Positions 1-7,130 are shown, numbered from the stretch's first letter. The stretch: 33,887 nucleotides of DNA from Thermoproteota archaeon (GCA_027491735.1 JAOZGP010000009.1:1-33887); one strand, 5' to 3'. The notes: a model not told the origin generated them from the letters alone. Numbers and translations are program-made.

Positions 1-99
1 CGCAGCATTCGTGGCGGAGAGCCTTTCCGTCCCGATCCACTGGGTGTCTTCGGAGGTGGTCCGCGCACCCCGATCGGGGTTCATACGTTGCTGAATCAT
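1..99 (-). pseudogene. possible decayed TnpB C-terminal fragment, runs off the left edge
   Basis: On the minus strand a 33-codon open frame begins at an ATG at 99, directly after an in-frame TGA, and continues out of the window. It contains MNPDRGAR and, further on, WIGTERLSATNAA, which resemble the variable C-terminal tails of archaeal IS200/IS605 TnpB proteins as I remember them. It also carries a 12-base palindrome, CCCCGATCGGGG, at 68-79. No catalytic TnpB motif lies inside the window, so this could equally be non-coding. The resemblance is a weak inference from memory. Confidence 0.25.
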
Positions 100-186
100 T
101 CACTTTTATGAAGATTTTGATGTCACGGAGGCCATTGCACGTGAGGTATGCAACATTGTAAGTTCGTCCCTTCATAAAGGAAAACC

Positions 187-195
187 CTTAAAAAT
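187..195 (+). promoter_or_regulatory. TATA box for the L7Ae gene
   Basis: CTTAAAAAT lies about 36 bases ahead of the L7Ae start. It predicts transcription from about 215, giving a leader of about 12 bases that contains the Shine-Dalgarno-like GAGGGGATGA. Confidence 0.5.
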
Positions 196-226
196 CTCTC
201 TCCCTGAACTTGTGAGGGGATGAAGA

Positions 227-616
227 ATGACCGCTGGTGACAAACCTTTCTATGTGAAATTTGAAACACCACAAGAACTAGTTCCCAAGATCTATGAGCT
301 TGTTAATCTATCCAGAACATCTGGAGGGAAGGTGAGAAAGGGGGTCAACGAGACGACCAAATCTGTTGAGAGAGGAGAGGCTAGGCTCGTCGTGATAGCG
401 GAGGATGTCAGCCCCCCCGAGATAGTCGCTCATCTGCCTCTTCTCTGCGATGAGAAGAAGATACCCTATATATATGTACCGAGCAAGCAGGAACTTGGAA
501 GGGCTTCGGGTATAGAGGTCAGCGCCTCATCTATAGCAATTGTAGATCCTGGTCAAGCGTCTAACCTCCTTGAGGCGATAGTGGATAAAATAAAGGAGCT
601 TCGTGGAAGTTCGTAG
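227..616 (+). CDS. rpl7ae: ribosomal protein L7Ae
   Basis: This 129-residue protein is full length for archaeal L7Ae, the kink-turn-binding protein of the large ribosomal subunit. In archaea it also serves box C/D and H/ACA guide RNPs and RNase P. The RNA-binding signature with Asn-Glu and Lys (NETTK, residues 41-45) is followed by the hydrophobic strand [12 protein letters not shown] (54-65) and the conserved region around the IPYIYV strand. The ATG at 227 follows GAGGGGATGA with normal spacing. It is the first gene of a translation cluster with S28e, L24e and aIF5B, an arrangement I recall from many archaea. Identification is firm. Confidence 0.96.
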   Translation: MTAGDKPFYVKFETPQELVPKIYELVNLSRTSGGKVRKGVNETTKSVERGEARLVVIAEDVSPPEIVAHLPLLCDEKKIPYIYVPSKQELGRASGIEVSASSIAIVDPGQASNLLEAIVDKIKELRGSS

Positions 617-627
617 CGTTTTCCAAC

Positions 628-640
628 ATAATTTTATTAG
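628..640 (+). promoter_or_regulatory. possible TATA box for the S28e gene
   Basis: ATAATTTTATTAG, centred near 634, would start transcription near 660 and leave a leader of about 30 bases before the S28e start. A second, weaker candidate lies at 651-663. Placement is by spacing only. Confidence 0.35.
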
Positions 641-693
641 GAGGGCGGGACATCTTTATGAGGATTTTTGCGGTCTAAGGGGGTGGCGTGAAG

Positions 694-912
694 ATGTCCT
701 CAGAGGAGGATAAGGCCTATCCAGCGGAGGTCGTCGAGATAATAGGTAGGACGGGAATAGCTGGGGATGTGATACAGGTCAGGGCCAAGGTACTTACTGG
801 GAGAGACAGAGGGCGAGTTCTCACGAGGAACGTTAGGGGTCCTGTAAGAGTTGGAGACATTTTACTTCTCAGAGAGACAGAGATGGAGGCCAGAAAGCTT
901 AAACCCAGATGA
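694..912 (+). CDS. rps28e: ribosomal protein S28e
   Basis: This small-subunit protein of about 72 residues has the S28e pattern: an N-terminal [14 protein letters not shown] strand, then [13 protein letters not shown] and the conserved acidic-basic tail [10 protein letters not shown] longer reading from GTG at 688 is possible. The Shine-Dalgarno sequence GGGGGTG (679-685) sits only two bases from that GTG but eight from the ATG at 694, so I prefer 694. It is followed directly by the L24e gene, whose ribosome-binding site lies just past the S28e stop, so the two are probably translated from one message. Confidence 0.95.
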   Translation: MSSEEDKAYPAEVVEIIGRTGIAGDVIQVRAKVLTGRDRGRVLTRNVRGPVRVGDILLLRETEMEARKLKPR

Positions 913-925
913 AGAGGTGTTTATC

Positions 926-1105
926 TTGAGCGGTAGAGGTCTACTTCGACGGTGCAAGTTCTGCGGTAAGGAGATAAAACCCGCCGAGGGAATGATGTAC
1001 GTCAAATCGGATGGAACTATCTGGTATTTCTGTTCATCTAAGTGCCGGAAGAACATGATAAACCTTAGGAGAAGTCCAAAGAGATTCAAGTGGGCCTCCG
1101 TATAA
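926..1105 (+). CDS. rpl24e: ribosomal protein L24e
   Basis: This is a 59-residue zinc-binding large-subunit protein. The four zinc ligands are Cys10, Cys13, Cys36 and Cys40 (CKFC and CSSKC), followed by a basic tail, as in archaeal L24e. The frame is open well upstream, but that part overlaps S28e in another frame. I chose TTG at 926 because GAGGTG (914-919) is six bases ahead and the resulting protein begins close to the usual family start. GTG at 917 is the alternative. The aIF5B open frame overlaps its end, but the likely aIF5B start lies downstream. Confidence 0.9.
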   Translation: MSGRGLLRRCKFCGKEIKPAEGMMYVKSDGTIWYFCSSKCRKNMINLRRSPKRFKWASV

Positions 1106-1108
1106 ACC
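1101..1108 (+). promoter_or_regulatory. possible internal TATA box for aIF5B
   Basis: TATAAACC overlaps the last L24e codons and the bases after its stop. It is about 50 bases ahead of the aIF5B start and would give aIF5B its own transcript in addition to read-through from the ribosomal genes. Confidence 0.35.
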
Positions 1109-1152
1109 TTTTATTTCTTCAGATTCTCCGGCCTCTCAGGAGGGGAACCTTC

Positions 1153-2940
1153 TTGTCGAAGGAAAGGAAGATCTACAGGCAGCCATTAGTTGCTGTTCTA
1201 GGGCACGTCGATGCAGGTAAAACCTCGCTTCTTGACTGTATAAGAAAAACCCGTATTACCTACAAGGAGCCGGGAGCAATAACTCAGCACATGGGCGCGT
1301 CTGAGGTTCCCTCCTCGGTGGTGAAGAGGATCTGTACCCCAATATTTAAGAGGCTTGGAATGAAGTTCGAGCTCAAGACCAGAGGCCTCCTCTTCATAGA
1401 TCTTCCGGGTCACGAGGCGTTTGCGAATCTGAGGAAAAGAGGCGGCTCTCTAGCAGACATAGCGATACTGGTGGTGGATATACATGGTGGAGTTCAGCCT
1501 CAGACTGTCGAGTCCATTGAAATACTTAAAGCGCGTAGAACCCCTTTTGTTGTCGCTTTAAATAAGATAGACAGAATTTCGGGCTGGAGTCCTCATGAAG
1601 GAATGCCATTCATAGAATCGATAAACAAACAGAATCCTCGCGTGGTTGCGGAGCTTGAGAACCACCTATACAGAGTGGTCTCACAGCTGGGGGAACTTGG
1701 TTTTGACTCCGAGAGATATGATAGGGTAAGGGATTTCACTAAGACGTTGGCGATAGTGCCAACCAGTGCTAAGACGGGAGAGGGGGTTCCGGATCTGTTG
1801 GCGATTTTGATAGGGTTAGTTCAAAAGTATATGCTAGACAAGCTCGAGGTGAGGGAGAGCAAGGGCAGAGGAACTGTGCTCGAGGTGAAGAAGGAGAGCG
1901 GATTAGGGACGGTCATCACGGCGATCATATATGACGGTACGGTGAAGGAAGGCGACATCATTCTTATCGGAGGAATTAGAGATTGTGTAATCACTAAGGT
2001 AAGAGCGCTCCTGAGACCAAAGCCCTTGGAGGAGATAAGATCCCCGAAAGCAAAGTTTGTGAGAGTTAGCTCAGCGAAGGCGGCGTCTGGCGTTATGATC
2101 GTGGCTCCTGATTTAGATAAGGTGATACCAGGGGCCCCTATTTACGTTGTGACCTCAGAAGATGAGATATATGAGATTAAGGGGCAACTACGCAGGGAGA
2201 TCGAGGCAATCCTGATAAGGTCTGACAGAGTTGGTATAATAATAAAAGCGGATGCGTTGGGCTCGTTGGAGGCCATAGTGAACCAACTCAGGAGAGAGGG
2301 CATACCGATCAGAAAAGGTGACATTGGAGACGTTACGAGAAGTGACGTCTTTGAGGCATCGGTTATAAGAGAGAAGGATGAGAAGTATGCCACGATTCTA
2401 GCATTTAACGTGCGAGTCCCTCCAGAGATCATGGAGGAGGCGTCCTCAAGACACGTAAAAATAATACAAAGTAGAGTTATATATGAACTAATAGAAGGTT
2501 TTAGGAGACACCTTGAGGATGTTGAGAGACGAATGGAGGAGAGGATACTGGCTTCCGTGACATTTCCGGCGGAAATTAAAGTTCTTCCAGGAATGATTTT
2601 CAGAAATAGTAATCCAGCCATAGTAGGTGTTGAGGTGGTTTTAGGAAGGATACTGCCAGGGTATCATCTCATAAACGAAAGAGGAAAAGGTGTGGGATAC
2701 ATACTGGAGATACAGCAAGAGGGAGTCAGGAAGACGGAAGCAAGAGCGGGCGATAGAGTAGCTATCTCCATCAAGGGAGGGATTGTTGGTAGGAATATCA
2801 AGGAGGGAAGGTCTTTGTTCACAGATGTCAGGAACATCACCGACGATAAGACTCGGGAGATCTTTTTCTCGAAGCTCAGCGATGCTGAGAAACAACTGTA
2901 CCGGAGGATCCTCCTGATAAAGTATGGAGGTCCTCAGTAG
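1153..2940 (+). CDS. infB: translation initiation factor aIF5B (IF2-like GTPase)
   Basis: A 595-residue factor that promotes ribosomal subunit joining and initiator tRNA placement. The N-terminal GTPase domain is intact: P-loop GHVDAGKT (17-24), DLPGH (83-87) and NKID (137-140). The beta-barrel domain II, the alpha/beta domain III (IIIKADALGSLEAI) and a C-terminal beta barrel follow, which is the full domain set of the archaeal factor. The frame extends back to 1090, but AGGAGGGG (1138-1145) stands seven bases before TTG 1153 and the protein then begins just ahead of the GTPase domain, so I take that start. A hairpin lies downstream before S6e. Confidence 0.95.
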   Translation: MSKERKIYRQPLVAVLGHVDAGKTSLLDCIRKTRITYKEPGAITQHMGASEVPSSVVKRICTPIFKRLGMKFELKTRGLLFIDLPGHEAFANLRKRGGSLADIAILVVDIHGGVQPQTVESIEILKARRTPFVVALNKIDRISGWSPHEGMPFIESINKQNPRVVAELENHLYRVVSQLGELGFDSERYDRVRDFTKTLAIVPTSAKTGEGVPDLLAILIGLVQKYMLDKLEVRESKGRGTVLEVKKESGLGTVITAIIYDGTVKEGDIILIGGIRDCVITKVRALLRPKPLEEIRSPKAKFVRVSSAKAASGVMIVAPDLDKVIPGAPIYVVTSEDEIYEIKGQLRREIEAILIRSDRVGIIIKADALGSLEAIVNQLRREGIPIRKGDIGDVTRSDVFEASVIREKDEKYATILAFNVRVPPEIMEEASSRHVKIIQSRVIYELIEGFRRHLEDVERRMEERILASVTFPAEIKVLPGMIFRNSNPAIVGVEVVLGRILPGYHLINERGKGVGYILEIQQEGVRKTEARAGDRVAISIKGGIVGRNIKEGRSLFTDVRNITDDKTREIFFSKLSDAEKQLYRRILLIKYGGPQ

Positions 2941-2955
2941 GAGAGAAATACGAAG

Positions 2956-2996
2956 ACGAGGAGGAGATCTCTAACTCTTGCTCCTTCCTCCTCCGT
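2956..2996 (+). repeat. inverted repeat between aIF5B and S6e
   Basis: ACGAGGAGGAG (2956-2966) is complementary, with one bulged base, to the segment ending CCTCCTCCGT at 2996. It could form a stem of about ten pairs in RNA. It may be a terminator or processing signal for the aIF5B message. No T-run follows directly, so its role is uncertain. Confidence 0.35.
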
Positions 2997-3005
2997 GAAA
3001 AAGCC

Positions 3006-3013
3006 CTTTAAAC
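3006..3013 (+). promoter_or_regulatory. TATA box for S6e and aIF2-gamma
   Basis: CTTTAAAC followed by an A/T-rich stretch predicts transcription from about 3035. This would exclude the upstream GTG at 3030 and supports the S6e start at 3078. Confidence 0.5.
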
Positions 3014-3077
3014 TTTTTAATACTACCACGTGGTAACTCTCCTGATAACTTCGAAAGCCTTTGAGGGGGAGAAAGAC

Positions 3078-3482
3078 TTGGTGGAAATCGTGTTGGACAT
3101 AGCTGATCCAAAAAGTGGTAAAACGTACCACGTTAAGCTTGGTGATGAGGCTTCATCCCACCTTATAGGGAGGAGGATTGGAGAAGTCATTGCCGGAGAT
3201 CCGCTGGGATTAGAGAGCTATAAACTCAAGATAACCGGAGGGGCTGATGTAGATGGATTTTCTATGCATCCCTCCGTTCATGGGACAAGGAAGGTTAGGG
3301 TCATCCTCTCGAGACCTCCTGGCTTCCACCCGACGGAAAAGGGTGAGAGAAGATCCAAGCTCGTTAGAGGCAATATAATAAGCGATGCCACCAAACAGGT
3401 TAACATGGCCGTGATCGAGTACGGTAAGGTTCCACTAGAGCAGTTACTTGGCGAGAAGGAGGATACGAAAGGATCAGGGTGA
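3078..3482 (+). CDS. rps6e: ribosomal protein S6e
   Basis: A small-subunit protein of 134 residues. It has the S6e core: VEIVLDIADPKSGKTY at the start, LIGRRIGEVI, the glycine-rich ITGGADVDGFSMHP segment and the arginine-rich KVRVILSRPPGF region. The frame is open from GTG 3030, but GAGGGGG (3063-3069) lies eight bases before TTG 3078, and a start there matches the normal family N-terminus. GTG 3081 is a neighbouring option. It ends six bases before the aIF2-gamma start. S6e beside aIF2-gamma is an arrangement I recall from other archaea. Confidence 0.93.
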   Translation: MVEIVLDIADPKSGKTYHVKLGDEASSHLIGRRIGEVIAGDPLGLESYKLKITGGADVDGFSMHPSVHGTRKVRVILSRPPGFHPTEKGERRSKLVRGNIISDATKQVNMAVIEYGKVPLEQLLGEKEDTKGSG

Positions 3483-3488
3483 AATTAG

Positions 3489-4736
3489 TTGAGAGATGAG
3501 GAGAGAAGACAGCCCGAGATGAACGTAGGTACTGCTGGTCATGTAGATCACGGAAAGTCAACTTTGGTGCAGGCTCTCACGGGAGTTTGGCCTGAAAAAC
3601 ATAGTGAAGAACTTAGAAAGGGAATTACCATAAAGTTGGGATACGCTAATGCTGAGCTGAGAAAGTGCCCCAGCTGCGAGGAGCCGCGCTGCTACACAAC
3701 GAGCAGGACGTGTCCATACGATGGAAGCAAGACGGTCCTCCTAAGGAAGATATCTTTCGTGGATTGTCCTGGCCATGATACCCTCATGGCCACCATGCTC
3801 TCAGGAGCAACCCTCATGGATGCTGCGCTTTTAGTGATAGCAGCGAATGAACCAGTTCCACAACCTCAGACTCGAGAACATCTTGCAGCTCTGAAGATCA
3901 TGGGTATTGAAAATATAATCGTTGTCCAGACTAAAGTTGAGCTCGTGAGTGAGGAGGAGGCCATAAAGAACTACGAGGGAATAGTCGAATTCCTGAGAAA
4001 GGAGCTTGATCAGGTTCCTCCTGTAATACCGGTCTCGGCACTTCATAATGTAAATATAAACTACTTGATAAGAGAGATGGTACGTAGATTCATACCCCCG
4101 GAGAGGGATCCAACCAAGCCCCCCCAGATGCTCGTGGCCAGATCCTTCGACATAAATAAACCAGGAACTCCACCGGAAAAACTTCAAGGAGGAGTTCTAG
4201 GTGGAGCGATATCTCAAGGAGTCTTTAGGATAGGAGATGAGATAGAGATAAGACCTGGTGCCTATTTTAAGGGAAGGTACATTCCGCTTACAACGGAGAT
4301 AGTGAGTCTCAAGTCTGAGGACATTGATCTAGAGGAGGCCAGACCAGGAGGACTTATAGGAGTTGGAACTAAGTTGGATCCAGCATTGACGAAGGCCGAT
4401 GGGATGAAAGGAAATGTCGTTGGTCTTATTAATGAGTTACCACCTATTTTCTCAGAGATAGATCTGGAGATCACCTTGTTTGAGAGGATAGTTGGTTTCA
4501 AGGAGGAGTTGAAGGTCACTCCTCCTGAGAAGGGAAGGCTCATTCAAATAAATGTCGGAACGGCAACTGTGCCAGCCATAGTCAAGGACTTTAGGAATGA
4601 TCTCTACACGTTCACGTTAAAGATACCAATATGCAGTGATGTAGGTCACAGAACGGCAATATCCACTAGAATAGGCGGGAGATGGAGACTGATAGGATAC
4701 GGGGTGATAAAAAGCGGTAGGGAGTATAAGCCATAA
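3489..4736 (+). CDS. eif2g: translation initiation factor aIF2, gamma subunit
   Basis: The GTP-binding core of the aIF2 heterotrimer that brings initiator Met-tRNA to the small subunit. In its 415 residues are the P-loop GHVDHGKS (17-24), the switch region with KHSEELRKGITIKLGYA, a zinc knuckle with cysteines 60, 63, 68 and 75, and DCPGH (92-96), followed by the two beta barrels ending in GRWRLIGYG. The base-recognition motif reads TKVE (148-151) where family members I can recall have NKxD or NKxE. The TTG at 3489 follows AGGGTGA with good spacing. The ATG at 3519 is too far from a ribosome-binding site. Confidence 0.96.
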   Translation: MRDEERRQPEMNVGTAGHVDHGKSTLVQALTGVWPEKHSEELRKGITIKLGYANAELRKCPSCEEPRCYTTSRTCPYDGSKTVLLRKISFVDCPGHDTLMATMLSGATLMDAALLVIAANEPVPQPQTREHLAALKIMGIENIIVVQTKVELVSEEEAIKNYEGIVEFLRKELDQVPPVIPVSALHNVNINYLIREMVRRFIPPERDPTKPPQMLVARSFDINKPGTPPEKLQGGVLGGAISQGVFRIGDEIEIRPGAYFKGRYIPLTTEIVSLKSEDIDLEEARPGGLIGVGTKLDPALTKADGMKGNVVGLINELPPIFSEIDLEITLFERIVGFKEELKVTPPEKGRLIQINVGTATVPAIVKDFRNDLYTFTLKIPICSDVGHRTAISTRIGGRWRLIGYGVIKSGREYKP

Positions 4737-4737
4737 A

Positions 4738-4748
4738 GGTTAAAATAG
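4738..4748 (+). promoter_or_regulatory. TATA box for tRNA-Gly
   Basis: GGTTAAAATAG overlaps the last bases of the aIF2-gamma region and is centred about 28 bases ahead of the tRNA 5' end, the usual archaeal spacing. Confidence 0.6.
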
Positions 4749-4770
4749 CTGAATTGGTGAGGTCTTTCGC

Positions 4771-4862
4771 GCGGCCGTGGTCTAGCCTGGACAGGATGTG
4801 GGCCCTCCATCTTCTCCTCCGGGGGAGAGCCCAAGACCCGGGTTCAAATCCCGGCGGCCGCA
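4771..4862 (+). tRNA. tRNA-Gly (anticodon TCC) with an 18-base intron
   Basis: The acceptor arms GCGGCCG (4771-4777) and CGGCCGC (4855-4861) pair fully. The D stem is GTC/GAT, the anticodon stem is TGGGC (4799-4803) with GCCCA (4829-4833), and the T arm is CCGGG-TTCAAAT-CCCGG. The anticodon stem encloses 25 bases instead of seven, so an intron is present. Placing it at the canonical 37/38 site (4810-4827) gives loop CCTCCAA and anticodon TCC at 4806-4808. Bases 32-35 can pair with the GGGG near the intron end, leaving a three-base bulge AGA at the 3' splice site. Position 33 is C rather than the near-universal T. The acceptor stem matches archaeal tRNA-Gly. CCA is not encoded. Confidence 0.85.
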
Positions 4863-4882
4863 TATTTCTCCTTTATTGTCCT
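4863..4882 (+). terminator. T-rich terminator after tRNA-Gly
   Basis: The 20 bases between the tRNA and the convergent purA stop are rich in T (TATTTCTCCTTTATTG), as expected for archaeal termination on oligo-T. Confidence 0.4.
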
Positions 4883-5899
4883 TCAAAGCTTTTCCTCTCG
4901 GAGATCGATCATGTGAAGAGAATCCGGTCCGGTGCTTATTAAGGTAACTGGGACGCCTACCTCATCCTCAACTTTCTCGATAAAATCTCTAGCCTCTCCT
5001 GTGAGCGCATCCGACTTCGTGACTCCTCTAATCTCAGGGAAGAGTATATCCAGTTTCGTAAGTGCTATCTGTGTAGCGCTGTTTAGCATCACCGCTCTCC
5101 TGGCCAGCTTGAAATTGAAGGGTGCTGCTCTCCTAACCCTTCCAGTAACGGTGGCTACTTCATAGAGGCCTCTTCTTTTAGCCTCCTCCACTGAGTATTC
5201 GCCCTCCAGTGGGCCTCCTCCAACTCTCGTCACGTAGGACTTGAAGACAACAACTATCTCGTCAACTTTCTTTGGACCAACGCCGACATCTGAGCAAATA
5301 GCGGAGGCGGTGGTGTCCTTCGAGGTGCAATAAGGGTAGTGGTCCGTATGCCATAGCGAGAGAAATGTTCCCTGCGTGCCTTCAATTAAGACTCTTTTCC
5401 CGGAATCTATTGCCTCATTGACCAGAAAGGGAACGTCCTCAACAAATTTAGTGAGATATGGAATATCTCTGGCTAGTTTAAGTCTTCTAAGAGCTCTATC
5501 GGCGTTAGCTGGGCCTGTTCCCGTCCCCGTTGTGCCGACCCTGCCCCGCAGATGTTCGCTTCCTCGGTCTGCTTCTACATGTTTAGGTTCAATTATACCA
5601 CAGTGTCCATCTAGAAAGACTCTCCCCTCTACTCCTGTACTCGAAACCTCTGAGAGGAAAACCTCAGGGTTCACCAGCACTCCCGGTCCTATCAGAAGAA
5701 GAGCCCTCTCATTCACGAATGCTGAGGGTATCTGCCGAAGCTTGTACTCACGTCCGTTGTGGATAACTGTATGACCAGCGTTTGGTCCGACGCCGCCTCT
5801 TACCCCTAGGTCAGCATTGTCCTTCAGAGCCAGATAGCTCAGGACCTTGCCTTTGCCCTCATCACCATAAAACCCACCTACAACCACATAAACGGACAT
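4883..5899 (-). CDS. purA: adenylosuccinate synthetase
   Basis: It catalyses the GTP-dependent joining of aspartate to IMP, the first committed step to AMP. Its 338 residues match the short archaeal form of the enzyme, which lacks segments found in bacterial PurA. The phosphate-binding loop GGFYGDEGKGK (8-18) is intact, including the catalytic Asp13, and AGHTV follows as expected. The GTGTGPANADRALR segment and the IEGTQGTFLS region are also typical. The ATG at 5899 is close to the predicted transcript start, with at most a weak ribosome-binding site. purB, the next enzyme of the pathway, is in the same window at 21463. Confidence 0.95.
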   Translation of the reverse strand: MSVYVVVGGFYGDEGKGKVLSYLALKDNADLGVRGGVGPNAGHTVIHNGREYKLRQIPSAFVNERALLLIGPGVLVNPEVFLSEVSSTGVEGRVFLDGHCGIIEPKHVEADRGSEHLRGRVGTTGTGTGPANADRALRRLKLARDIPYLTKFVEDVPFLVNEAIDSGKRVLIEGTQGTFLSLWHTDHYPYCTSKDTTASAICSDVGVGPKKVDEIVVVFKSYVTRVGGGPLEGEYSVEEAKRRGLYEVATVTGRVRRAAPFNFKLARRAVMLNSATQIALTKLDILFPEIRGVTKSDALTGEARDFIEKVEDEVGVPVTLISTGPDSLHMIDLREEKL

Positions 5900-5927
5900 G
5901 ATCTATCGAGGGAAGGGAGCAGGGAAA

Positions 5928-5946
5928 GATTTTAAGTTTTTATAAG
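5928..5946. promoter_or_regulatory. divergent promoter region between purA and the 5979 gene
   Basis: Two A/T boxes lie side by side. CTTAAAATC read on the minus strand (5928-5936) serves purA, and TTTTTATAAG (5937-5946) on the plus strand is about 35 bases ahead of the ATG at 5979. Confidence 0.5.
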
Positions 5947-5978
5947 GAGAGGAGAGAGTGCAGGGGCAGGGAGGGTCA

Positions 5979-6311
5979 ATGAACGAGAATGAAAAGGACA
6001 TCGAAGAGCTCTTAGGACTCATGAGACCCCTCGTCTCTAGATATGCCGAGATCAAAGGATTTAAGGAGGAGAAGTCCAAGAAGTTACTTTTCGATCTTGT
6101 AGCAGCCTTTATGAACTCGTTAACCTCCGAAAAAATACCGGAAGTAGAGGAGTGGATGAGCATCGCATATAGAGCCAAGAGAATTCCTGTTTGTAGACAT
6201 CCCTGCCTGTTCTCAGAGGATCTAGAGAGGGTCCTCATAAGCCACAAATTCAGAGAGTTTCACTTCAAGGTAATAAATGAGAGGATTTCAAGGTTGAGAG
6301 GGGGAGATTGA
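5979..6311 (+). CDS. small protein of unknown function
   Basis: I do not recognise this 110-residue protein. It is charged and looks largely helical, with an acidic N-terminus (NENEKDIEELL), a lysine-rich central helix and a Cys-x3-Cys pair with a histidine (VCRHPC) about 20 residues before a basic C-terminus. One such pair could hold metal only with partners or as a dimer. The open frame extends to 5958, but the ATG at 5979 follows a purine run, GGGAGGG, although only three bases away. It has its own TATA box and diverges from purA, so it is probably expressed. It ends 42 bases before tRNA-Thr. Confidence 0.7.
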   Translation: MNENEKDIEELLGLMRPLVSRYAEIKGFKEEKSKKLLFDLVAAFMNSLTSEKIPEVEEWMSIAYRAKRIPVCRHPCLFSEDLERVLISHKFREFHFKVINERISRLRGGD

Positions 6312-6315
6312 AAAC

Positions 6316-6324
6316 CTTTTTATT
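6316..6324 (+). promoter_or_regulatory. TATA box for tRNA-Thr
   Basis: CTTTTTATT just after the stop of the preceding gene lies about 30 bases ahead of the mature tRNA 5' end. A second A/T run at 6336-6344 is too close to act for the tRNA. Confidence 0.45.
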
Positions 6325-6353
6325 GGGCTCCTCTCCTTAAAAGATTCGACTAC

Positions 6354-6428
6354 GCCCCGGTAGCTCAGCCTGGATGGAGCGCCCGCTTGGTAAGCGGGAG
6401 GTCGCGGGTTCGAAGCCCGCCCGGGGCT
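6354..6428 (+). tRNA. tRNA-Thr (anticodon GGT)
   Basis: Cloverleaf seen directly: acceptor GCCCCGG with CCGGGGC, D stem GCTC/GAGC, anticodon stem CCCGC/GCGGG with loop TTGGTAA (anticodon GGT), T arm GCGGG-TTCGAAG-CCCGC, and discriminator T. No intron, and CCA is not encoded. The anticodon reads ACC and ACU threonine codons. Confidence 0.96.
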
Positions 6429-6486
6429 CTTAACTCCTCCTGGCCAATAGCCATCCAGGACAGGGTATGGTTCATCCGGAGAAAAC

Positions 6487-6493
6487 CTTTAAG
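6487..6493 (+). promoter_or_regulatory. TATA box for the proteasome beta gene
   Basis: CTTTAAG lies about 40 bases before the ATG at 6531 and predicts a leader of about 15 bases carrying GTGAGGA as the ribosome-binding site. Confidence 0.4.
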
Positions 6494-6530
6494 AGAACCC
6501 GAGAAGAAATCTTTAAGAGCGTGAGGATTA

Positions 6531-7130
6531 ATGGTGCTAGCTACAGCACTGGGTGTGAGGTTCTCGGACGGAGTTGTGCTAGCGGCTGATAGAAGGGTAT
6601 CCTATGGCAGCTTCATCCTAAGCAAATCAGCTAAAAAGGTGCTGAAATTAAACAACTTCACAGGACTAGCGATGGCAGGACTGCCAGGAGACTTCCAGGA
6701 GCTTAGTGAAGTGATACTCTACAACATCTCCTTGTATGAAATGGAAATAGAGAAGACCGTAGGTCCGACAAGCGTCGCCAAGCTGGCTTCCGTTGTCCTC
6801 TATCAGAGCAGATTCACTCGACCGGTTTACGCTGAGATATTAGTTGGAGGGGTAGATCCTGATGGATCTCCCAAGCTCATAGTTTTAGATCCAGCGGGTG
6901 GTCTTCTTGAGGAGAACTACGCAGCTGTGGGTACAGGAGCTCAGCTGGCGACCGGAATACTCGAAAGAAGCTACCATGCAAAGCTCACTGAGGATGAAGC
7001 GCTAATACTAGCTGAAAAAGCTATGAGAGGAGCCGTAGAAAGGGATTCTCTGTCGGGGGATGGTGTTGATTTGCTCATTATATCCAAAGGTGGAACTAGA
7101 GAGAAGTTCATCCCCCTGAGAGTGGGATAA
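6531..7130 (+). CDS. psmB: proteasome beta subunit, apparently non-catalytic
   Basis: A 199-residue N-terminal-nucleophile hydrolase-fold subunit of the 20S proteasome. Alignment by eye with the Thermoplasma beta subunit places the catalytic Thr1 opposite Ala4 (MVLATALG). The Gly-Thr propeptide cleavage site is also absent, and only three residues precede it. Asp20 and Lys36 stand at the positions of residue 17 and Lys33, and the later ERDSLSGDG motif is kept. The N-terminus resembles the Sulfolobus beta subunit that also lacks the nucleophile. I therefore expect it to need an active beta partner encoded elsewhere. The start at 6531 has GTGAGGA upstream. Confidence 0.93.
   Translation: MVLATALGVRFSDGVVLAADRRVSYGSFILSKSAKKVLKLNNFTGLAMAGLPGDFQELSEVILYNISLYEMEIEKTVGPTSVAKLASVVLYQSRFTRPVYAEILVGGVDPDGSPKLIVLDPAGGLLEENYAAVGTGAQLATGILERSYHAKLTEDEALILAEKAMRGAVERDSLSGDGVDLLIISKGGTREKFIPLRVG

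Noticed and set aside
851..925. Upstream extension of the L24e frame
   Set aside because: It overlaps S28e in another frame, and the shorter TTG start has a well-placed ribosome-binding site.
2142..2621. 159-codon minus-strand open frame inside aIF5B
   Set aside because: It is a serine- and leucine-rich shadow of a clear coding gene, with no ribosome-binding site and no recognisable motif.
4754..4942. Open frame running through tRNA-Gly
   Set aside because: Its coding potential comes only from the tRNA sequence. Unlike nadK, no conserved protein is attached to it.
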